Translations under genes and position numbers: made by a program | Part shown: in pieces, positions 58,335-64,000 of the stretch | Position numbering within the stretch: the stretch's first letter is position 1 | Layout: the number at the start of each line of letters is the position of its first letter | Notes under the pieces: model-generated | What the model was told of the DNA's origin: nothing | Database searches by the model: none | The model's input: only the letters and a program-made list of their open reading frames with translations | NCBI GenBank assembly: GCA_900074725.1 | Contig: LT598461.1 | Span: forward strand, 1,240,001-1,304,000 | Reading direction: 5' to 3' | From: Lachancea dasiensis | Taxonomy: Eukaryota; Ascomycota; Saccharomycetes; Saccharomycetales; Saccharomycetaceae | DNA: 64,000 nt

Positions 58335-59291
58335 ATGCTTTCGCTCAAAAGAGGCTTACATAGCACGGCTCAGGCCTGCGCCAGAACCAAATACACCAAA
58401 CCCAAACCTAAACCAAGGTCCAGACCCAATGTGAGACCTCCCACACAAACTACGCACCACAGCAAAAACCTGAGTGTAACTGCACCAATCCCCCCTGCTG
58501 CGTCCAATATAGTTACTCCTGATGATCATCCTCTATGGCAGTTTTTTTCTGACAAGAAGTATCTCCGTAAGTTCGACGAACTGGACAATGACTCTAGAGC
58601 ATGGACTATTCCGGAGCTGCGGAGGAAATCATTCGACGATTTGCATTCTCTGTGGTATACGTGCTTACGTGAAAGAAACGTTCTGGCTCGCGAAAACCAT
58701 CTGCTGAAAAATGATATGGGTTCAAATCAAGATTCTTATGAGGCAGTGGCTGAGAAAATCAGAACCACGATGTGGAGGATCAGACATGTTCTCAGCGAGC
58801 GCGACTGGGCATTTCAAAGAGCTGGCCAAGAGTTGGGGTCTCAGAAGGAGTTATTTTTAAAAGAGTTCGAGCACGATTTTCTGGAAGCTCCAGCAGCAGA
58901 GGACGAAGAGTCTTTTGAAAAACTAGCAAGGCTACAACACAGCGTGTTTGGAATTAGCGAGTATATTGACGAAAATACGGTTGACCGAGCCTTTGTGGAT
59001 GGGATGAAATATGTCGCTACTTTGAAACTCAAGAAATTTGCGGGCAGACAACAAGAAATTCAATCATTGCTTGAGGAATCTGAGCAAAGCATTTCAGACG
59101 CAGGTGAAGCGTTTGTTTTATTCACCGCGGAAAATACAGAAATTGCCGTTAAGGAAGCTTGCGACGTTGTCAGAGAGCTTCGCGGCAAGAATAATTCGGT
59201 GTCACGTTATGATGAACTAGACACAGTTGCAGATTACGTCAAGCAGCTAGCTGCTACCCAAGTGGACAAAACCTCGACAACCGTTGCATAA
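58335..59291 (+). CDS. MRPL4: Mitochondrial large-subunit ribosomal protein uL29m
   Basis: 318 residues (319 in yeast). N-terminal 1-45 is basic with no acidic residue (MLSLKRGLHSTAQACARTK), a mitochondrial presequence. The conserved uL29m core is RAWTIPELRRKSFDDLHSLWY and CLRERNVLARENHLL (about 90-130). A long helical, acidic C-terminal extension is typical of fungal forms. Known role: structural protein near the polypeptide exit of the mitochondrial 54S subunit. It is the ortholog of YLR439W. A CACGTG motif lies in its promoter. Confidence 0.94.
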   Translation: MLSLKRGLHSTAQACARTKYTKPKPKPRSRPNVRPPTQTTHHSKNLSVTAPIPPAASNIVTPDDHPLWQFFSDKKYLRKFDELDNDSRAWTIPELRRKSFDDLHSLWYTCLRERNVLARENHLLKNDMGSNQDSYEAVAEKIRTTMWRIRHVLSERDWAFQRAGQELGSQKELFLKEFEHDFLEAPAAEDEESFEKLARLQHSVFGISEYIDENTVDRAFVDGMKYVATLKLKKFAGRQQEIQSLLEESEQSISDAGEAFVLFTAENTEIAVKEACDVVRELRGKNNSVSRYDELDTVADYVKQLAATQVDKTSTTVA

Positions 59292-59359
59292 CCGTTGGAG
59301 GACCCGACTAAAATCATTGATATCAAACAGGAATCTCGTGTATATAATATATTTACTTT

Positions 59360-60559
59360 CTAAGATCCGTAGGTGACGTTACTTGCGGTTTTTCTTTTGG
59401 GTCGCCCTGTAATTGTGTACTCAATTTTTTCTTCCACCACTTTCTCAATGGCACTGGTACTAATCATATCCAGATTCTGTTTTTTAACCAATAGTTGCTG
59501 TTCTTGCCCTTCAATCTTCACGGCAAACTCCAATCGCCTCTTAATGGCCGTGCTCTCGCTGGTGGCTCCGCTAGTTTTACCCACTTCTTGGGCAAAAACA
59601 ATACCTTGGGCCCAACCTGCAAAATTGCCCCATTTTTCTTTGAATCTCGACCGTATCACGTCAAGCTCGTAGTTAACCTTTTTACGAGTAATCGGCAGTT
59701 CTCGGTACCTTGTTTGAAGCTCCATAATATCTTGTTTTCCGGCACTAAACTTGTAGTCTCTCTGAGCGATTCGAGCAATATGCACATCCACGGGGACCAC
59801 ATCATCCATCTGCAACCCAGACAGACATACGCAATCCGCCACTTTGGGACCAACTCCGTGAAAACTCATCATCTTTTCGCGTATCTGTTCATATTCTAAG
59901 TTGTCCTTCCACGACTGTAGATACTCACTGTCTGACAGGTGAAGCCTCTCATGTTCGATTTTTTTCGCGGTGGCCATGATATACTTGGCACGGTAACCAA
60001 AGCCCAAAACCCTTAGAGACTCTTCAGATGCTCTCTGCGTGAGTTCCCGACTTGTCGGAAATGAGTAGTGATCTACACCGTCGTAGTGTCCTACCAAATT
60101 TCCAAACTCCGTGGATAATGCATGACACATTTTGGTGATGCGCGCAATATTGTTGTTGCTGGAGCAAATGAAAGAGCATAGCGTTTCCCAAGGATCTTGT
60201 GCCAAGATTCGCACACCCTTAGGGGAAATGTGTTTAAACCTAGAATCTCGCATTAGCCATTCTGTTTTCAACAACGTACCTAAAGGCACTTCTAACCTAA
60301 AATACCGTTTCAAAAAACCATACAAAGCTGCACATTCTTCACTCCCATCCTTCCCCAAGCTTGCATACTGAATACAATCCTTTTCGCTTTGCTTTACAAC
60401 TACTATTCGAAATCGATCACCTACTTTTAAAGTCGTTGAATAATGTCCCAGTTTTTCGTGGAAAACCCACCGGAATGCCTGCCCACACTGTAATACGTTT
60501 TCCAAATGAAGTTCATCCGCAGTGAACTTGATACATTTGAATTCTAACAATTTAGACAT
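59360..60559 (-). CDS. OGG1: 8-oxoguanine DNA glycosylase/AP lyase
   Basis: 399 residues (376 in yeast). The N-terminal domain shows NVLQCGQAFRW. The helix-hairpin-helix GVGPKVADCVCL carries catalytic Lys239, and the GPD loop VPVDVHIARI provides Asp258. Specific block CSSNNNIARITKMC (about 132-145) is present, so the enzyme looks active. The C-terminal 80 residues are variable and basic. Known role: excises 8-oxoG opposite C in nuclear and mitochondrial DNA and cleaves the backbone by beta-elimination. It is the ortholog of YML060W, convergent with MRPL4 (68 bp between stops) and divergent from PIF1 (YML061C), as in yeast. Confidence 0.97.
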   Translation of the reverse strand: MSKLLEFKCIKFTADELHLENVLQCGQAFRWVFHEKLGHYSTTLKVGDRFRIVVVKQSEKDCIQYASLGKDGSEECAALYGFLKRYFRLEVPLGTLLKTEWLMRDSRFKHISPKGVRILAQDPWETLCSFICSSNNNIARITKMCHALSTEFGNLVGHYDGVDHYSFPTSRELTQRASEESLRVLGFGYRAKYIMATAKKIEHERLHLSDSEYLQSWKDNLEYEQIREKMMSFHGVGPKVADCVCLSGLQMDDVVPVDVHIARIAQRDYKFSAGKQDIMELQTRYRELPITRKKVNYELDVIRSRFKEKWGNFAGWAQGIVFAQEVGKTSGATSESTAIKRRLEFAVKIEGQEQQLLVKKQNLDMISTSAIEKVVEEKIEYTITGRPKRKTASNVTYGS

Positions 60560-60874
60560 GTAGTTATTATTCTGTCTTTTCCGAAACGCCAGGCTTGTTG
60601 TACTTATCTGAGCTCATCTCATCGCGTAAATTAATATATAATATGTATAGTATTAATTATATTTTCAATAACAGATCAAAGCTTGAAGACGCCAATTGTG
60701 TATACTAAGGTCCTTGCAAGGTTTGGGATTCTACAAAGCTGTTACGTTTGGGTAAGAAACTCCTTGACTCGATCTTGTATATTATTCATACCTCAAGTTT
60801 CGTGCGCAAATTCTCATGGGAAATTAAGACGTTACGGAGTTATATTCGCGCGAAGGAAAATTTAAGAGAGTTAT
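60560..60874. promoter_or_regulatory. Divergent OGG1/PIF1 promoter with a PAC-type motif
   Basis: 315 bp, AT-rich in the middle (TTAATATATAATATG near 60632). ATCTCATCGC at 60616-60625 is the reverse complement of PAC GCGATGAGAT, although neither neighbour is a ribosome-biogenesis gene. TTTCCGAAA-like sequence near 60577 recalls centromere element III but lacks the rest of a centromere. Confidence 0.45.
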
Positions 60875-63535
60875 ATGCGATCGCTACCACGGTCATTGTG
60901 CTTACCCGTGTTATCTAAAGAGTTTTCGATACTTGAGATGAAACAAAAGAATGCGAGATCGCCAGTGTTTCAGAGATATACGAAGCGGGCAAAGACTTGG
61001 GACAGCAGAGAACTCTGCCAGCTTCTGTCAGATTCTGACGGTTGGGACGATTTGGAAGAGTTTGCCGAGCAAGTAGATAAGGGTTTACCAGCTTTTAGTG
61101 CGCCTGCTGTCTCTGTAGAGTGCGATGATGATGATGATATGAAGATTTTGTTCGAGAAGCCCGCCAATAACCAGCACCCGCAAATTTTGGCGTCCAACAA
61201 TAGTAGCAGATATCAATTAGATCAGTATCTGCGGCATGACTCGCTGCGCAGCACCACACGATCTATAGAACGCAATCTACTCCCGCCTTCCCGTCCATCA
61301 AAATCGCTCTTTGCTGGTAACTGTCCGAAAATGCCACAAGCGCCCGGCATTCAGAAGGCTATAACCGTAACAGCTCCTATTGCTGATGTCAGGAGGTTCT
61401 CGACCATATCTCCAGTCAGGAGTAAAAGCACTGAAAAGCTGAATCTCGCCGCATTAGCCAAAGAATGGGAAAACGCCCCACAAACATTTGATAACGAAGT
61501 GATTAAGACTTTGAGCCGATCACCATCATTTGAAGAACCAGAATTCTCTTCATCCGAACCTCCAACCCAGGAAGATTTAGGATGCGATACATCTGTGCCG
61601 ACTCGTCCTTCAAAGAGATCCAGAAACCATGAACTCGTATTTTTAACGCAAAAAGCAGATAGGGAAGGATCAGAGGAAGTTGCTTCAAAAGCTAACAGCA
61701 ATCTCACCAGAAAGTTGGTCCAGGGTGTGGTGTTAAGTGAGGAACAAGAGTCCGTGATAGAGTTGGCGAAGCAGGGCCGCAACCTCTTCTACACTGGGAG
61801 TGCAGGGACAGGGAAATCCGTCCTTTTAAGAGTATTGATTAAAACACTGAGACGAAAGTATGGCGCTGGTAGTGTTGCTGTGACGGCCTCTACAGGCTTG
61901 GCTGCGTGCAACATTGGTGGTATAACGGTACACTCTTTTGCTGGCATTGGGCTCGCAAATGGTGACAAGAAAAGCCTCCTGAAGAAGGTTAAAAGGTCAA
62001 AGAAGCATTGCGTGCGCTGGGCTACAGTATCTGCCCTTGTAATCGATGAAGTTTCCATGATCGATGGGGACTTGTTAGATAAGTTGGACTACATTGCTAA
62101 AACGCTCCGTAAGAGCCAGGCGCCGTTTGGTGGGATGCAGATCATCCTCTCTGGAGATTTCTTTCAACTACCGCCAGTTAACAAGAACAACAATGCTAAA
62201 ACGAAATTTGCCTTTCACGCTGAGGCGTGGAGAGAAGCAATTGATGCCACCATCATGCTTCAGAAGGTATTCAGACAACAAGGTGATAGCGAATTTGTGC
62301 GGATGTTAAACGAAATGAGAATGGGAACCATCTCTCCAGAAACCGAGATAGAATTCAAAAAGCTATCTCGTCCATTGCCACCAGACGACATTATCCCAGC
62401 AGAACTCTACAGCACGAGAAATGAAGTAGAAAGAGCAAACATATCCAGATTAAATGGGCTCCAGGGGAGCTGTCATACATATAATGCTATTGATGGCGGA
62501 GACATGAAGGACGAGGAGCAGAAGCAGAAGTTGCTGTCCAACTTCTTAGCTCCAAAGGAACTCAAGCTAAAAGTAGGGGCTCAGGTAATGATGATAAAAA
62601 ATATTGACGAAACATTGGTAAATGGCTCCCTTGGTAAGATCATTGATTTTATCGATCAGAGGACATACATGTTTTATGAGACAGTGAAAAGCGATCCAAC
62701 CATAGATGCTGCGACCTTAATGGCTATGCTTGAGGGAAAAGTCCGAATGGATGAAATTAATGACGAAGATGAAATTACGCAAAAGGTCATAAGGAAAAAG
62801 TCTATGAAAGAGGCGTTTTGCAAACCTCAGAGCCAGGTTCCGCATGACAAGCTCGATGAGAGCATATTTGACTTTTTAATGGTTGACACGAATACCCTAG
62901 ACCAGAGTCAACGAACGAACATCGAAAGAAAAAAAGCACTTTTGGAGGAAATTCGCTCAAGCTCAACTGGGCGCAAACTGCCCTTCGTGAGATTCTTGAC
63001 ACCAGATGGCACGTCGAGGCTTGTTCTAGTCCAGCCCGAGGATTGGGCAATCGAAGATGAGAATCAAAAACCTCTTGTGAGTAGAATTCAATTGCCCTTG
63101 ATGTTGGCTTGGGCCCTTTCTATTCACAAGTCTCAGGGCCAGACCCTGCCCAAAGTGAAAGTGGACCTTAGAAGAATATTCGAGAAGGGACAAGCGTATG
63201 TTGCACTTTCTAGAGCAGTTTCTAGAGAAGGATTGCAAGTGTTGAACTTCAATAAGACAAAAGTACAGGCCCACGAGAGCGTCATGGACTTCTACCAGAC
63301 CTTGACATCAGCTTATGAGGCCAAGAAGCGATTTGTTGATACTAAATCTAAAGATCCAACTCGCTCATCGTCACCTCAAGCGGCTAGGAGGTCAAATACA
63401 AGGGCTCTGGAAGAACAGCAGGACCGAATAACCACGATGCTGATGAGCAAAATGAAGAAAAGCCAAAATGAAGCTGCATTAGAGGGCATTGATGTGGCTC
63501 GAGATGCAAAGGTAAAGCTCGAGTATTTCAGCTAA
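60875..63535 (+). CDS. PIF1: Pif1 5'-3' DNA helicase, mitochondrial and nuclear
   Basis: 886 residues (859 in yeast). Superfamily 1 Pif1/RecD-type motifs: Walker A GSAGTGKS with Lys314, [15 protein letters not shown] (motif II plus the Pif1 signature), [17 protein letters not shown] (motif III), and C-terminal [13 protein letters not shown] and [13 protein letters not shown]. The first ATG begins a short basic, acid-poor leader ([18 protein letters not shown]); a second in-frame ATG at 60938 (MKQKNARSP) would give a form without it. This parallels the mitochondrial and nuclear starts of yeast PIF1. Known role: mtDNA maintenance, telomerase removal, unwinding of G-quadruplexes, Okazaki fragment processing. 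Gene identity as PIF1 rather than RRM3 is backed by its place next to OGG1 (YML060W-YML061C). Confidence 0.95.
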   Translation: MRSLPRSLCLPVLSKEFSILEMKQKNARSPVFQRYTKRAKTWDSRELCQLLSDSDGWDDLEEFAEQVDKGLPAFSAPAVSVECDDDDDMKILFEKPANNQHPQILASNNSSRYQLDQYLRHDSLRSTTRSIERNLLPPSRPSKSLFAGNCPKMPQAPGIQKAITVTAPIADVRRFSTISPVRSKSTEKLNLAALAKEWENAPQTFDNEVIKTLSRSPSFEEPEFSSSEPPTQEDLGCDTSVPTRPSKRSRNHELVFLTQKADREGSEEVASKANSNLTRKLVQGVVLSEEQESVIELAKQGRNLFYTGSAGTGKSVLLRVLIKTLRRKYGAGSVAVTASTGLAACNIGGITVHSFAGIGLANGDKKSLLKKVKRSKKHCVRWATVSALVIDEVSMIDGDLLDKLDYIAKTLRKSQAPFGGMQIILSGDFFQLPPVNKNNNAKTKFAFHAEAWREAIDATIMLQKVFRQQGDSEFVRMLNEMRMGTISPETEIEFKKLSRPLPPDDIIPAELYSTRNEVERANISRLNGLQGSCHTYNAIDGGDMKDEEQKQKLLSNFLAPKELKLKVGAQVMMIKNIDETLVNGSLGKIIDFIDQRTYMFYETVKSDPTIDAATLMAMLEGKVRMDEINDEDEITQKVIRKKSMKEAFCKPQSQVPHDKLDESIFDFLMVDTNTLDQSQRTNIERKKALLEEIRSSSTGRKLPFVRFLTPDGTSRLVLVQPEDWAIEDENQKPLVSRIQLPLMLAWALSIHKSQGQTLPKVKVDLRRIFEKGQAYVALSRAVSREGLQVLNFNKTKVQAHESVMDFYQTLTSAYEAKKRFVDTKSKDPTRSSSPQAARRSNTRALEEQQDRITTMLMSKMKKSQNEAALEGIDVARDAKVKLEYFS

Positions 63536-63621
63536 GTATGTGAACTTACTTCCTAATATTCCACCAGAGGTTCCCCAAAAGGACGGGTGGAACTAGTATG
63601 TTTGATATTTGAGGACTCTAA

Positions 63622-64000
63622 TCAAGCCACGTCATTGTGTTTCCCAATTGCCCACTTTACGCCGCTTGACAAAAAGTTTGAAGCGCTGGTCGAAAGCTCT
63701 TCGAGAATCCGGTCTTTAAATTCCTCACTTGAATTATGGTGCGTCAATGAATATGGATCGTTAACGAGGTCCCTTGTAGATAATTCGAGCTCTAACCCAC
63801 TCCATTGCGAGACAACAGCCTCAACTTCATCTTCAGGGCATACGTGCAGTAACTTGCCCAAAATATCAAGTTGAAGATAGATAACTTCGGTGGGGATCTC
63901 ACTATCCATCCAATTGGGATCGAAATATTTGCCCACCTGCAGAATCGTCGACCAATATTCTCTGCAGTCAATTCTTTGAAGAAGCCTATTCGTCTGATGA
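63622..64000 (-). CDS. SEC39: C-terminal part of a Dsl1-complex subunit, probably Sec39 (partial)
   Basis: The frame is open from the right window edge to a stop at 63622, about 125 codons, with no start inside the window, so only the C terminus is visible. The sequence is helical and acidic (e.g. ILGKLLHVCPEDEVEAVV) and ends GVKWAIGKHNDVA. Identification rests mainly on position: yeast YLR440C (SEC39) follows YLR439W (MRPL4) on the opposite strand. Known role of Sec39: ER subunit of the Dsl1 tether for retrograde COPI vesicles. Confidence 0.65.
   Translation of the reverse strand, partial: HQTNRLLQRIDCREYWSTILQVGKYFDPNWMDSEIPTEVIYLQLDILGKLLHVCPEDEVEAVVSQWSGLELELSTRDLVNDPYSLTHHNSSEEFKDRILEELSTSASNFLSSGVKWAIGKHNDVA

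Noticed and set aside
60560-60680. Centromere-like TTTTCCGAAAC beside AT-rich DNA
   Set aside because: A point centromere needs CDEI (RTCACRTG), an AT-rich CDEII and CDEIII in order. Here the flank on the required side is OGG1 coding sequence and no CDEI is in place.

Overview
The window is nuclear DNA of a budding yeast (Saccharomycetaceae). Genes are compact and mostly intronless. Nearly every protein has a Saccharomyces cerevisiae ortholog that I recognise by sequence. The few introns carry yeast-type GTATGT donors and TACTAAC-like branch sites. Gene order suggests a lineage that did not go through the whole-genome duplication (Lachancea-like or similar; the genus is an inference). The right two thirds interleave genes that lie on two S. 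cerevisiae tracks, YLR423-YLR440 and YML055-YML061, and several S. cerevisiae duplicate pairs (IMD3/IMD4, CNA1/CMP2, DIF1/SML1) are represented here by one gene.

Layout. 1-5.46 kb: an old, broken Ty1/copia-type LTR retrotransposon on the minus strand with two neighbouring LTR copies at one end and none at the other. 5.8-15.7 kb: ACP1, SDS22, an AlaX-type editing gene, MST1, ATG17(-), SPP382, MIA40(-), YKT6. 15.7-17.1 kb: spacer with tRNA-Asn(GUU). 17.1-36.0 kb: TUS1, TDA5 (intron), SPC2(-), MAG2, CRN1 (intron), SEN1, ATG23(-). 37.1-46.6 kb: IMD (intron carrying a snR54-like box C/D snoRNA), calcineurin A(-), TSR2, ECM30(-), DIF1/SML1(-). 46.6-48.2 kb: a long GC-rich spacer with seven CACGTG motifs. 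48.2-64.0 kb: CAR2, GAPDH(-), NTE1, LSM3(-), an unresolved stretch, MRPL4, OGG1(-), PIF1, and the 3' end of SEC39(-) running off the window.

Functions. This is housekeeping DNA: mitochondrial biogenesis (ACP1, MST1, MIA40, MRPL4, the mitochondrial form of PIF1), RNA metabolism (SPP382, SEN1, LSM3, TSR2, snR54), secretion and membrane traffic (YKT6, SPC2, ECM30, SEC39, NTE1), autophagy (ATG17, ATG23), phosphatase and Rho signalling (SDS22, CNA, TUS1), genome maintenance (OGG1, PIF1, DIF1/SML1) and metabolism (IMD, CAR2, GAPDH). No toxin, CRISPR array or evidently new multigene system was found. The most informative items are the intron-hosted snoRNA, the five-nucleotide coding first exon of CRN1, the two-domain DIF1/SML1 gene, the CACGTG cluster and the unexplained stretch at 57.2-58.1 kb.

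Start codons were placed at ATG. Several open frames extend upstream without an ATG and were trimmed, or were joined to a first exon where splice signals were present.
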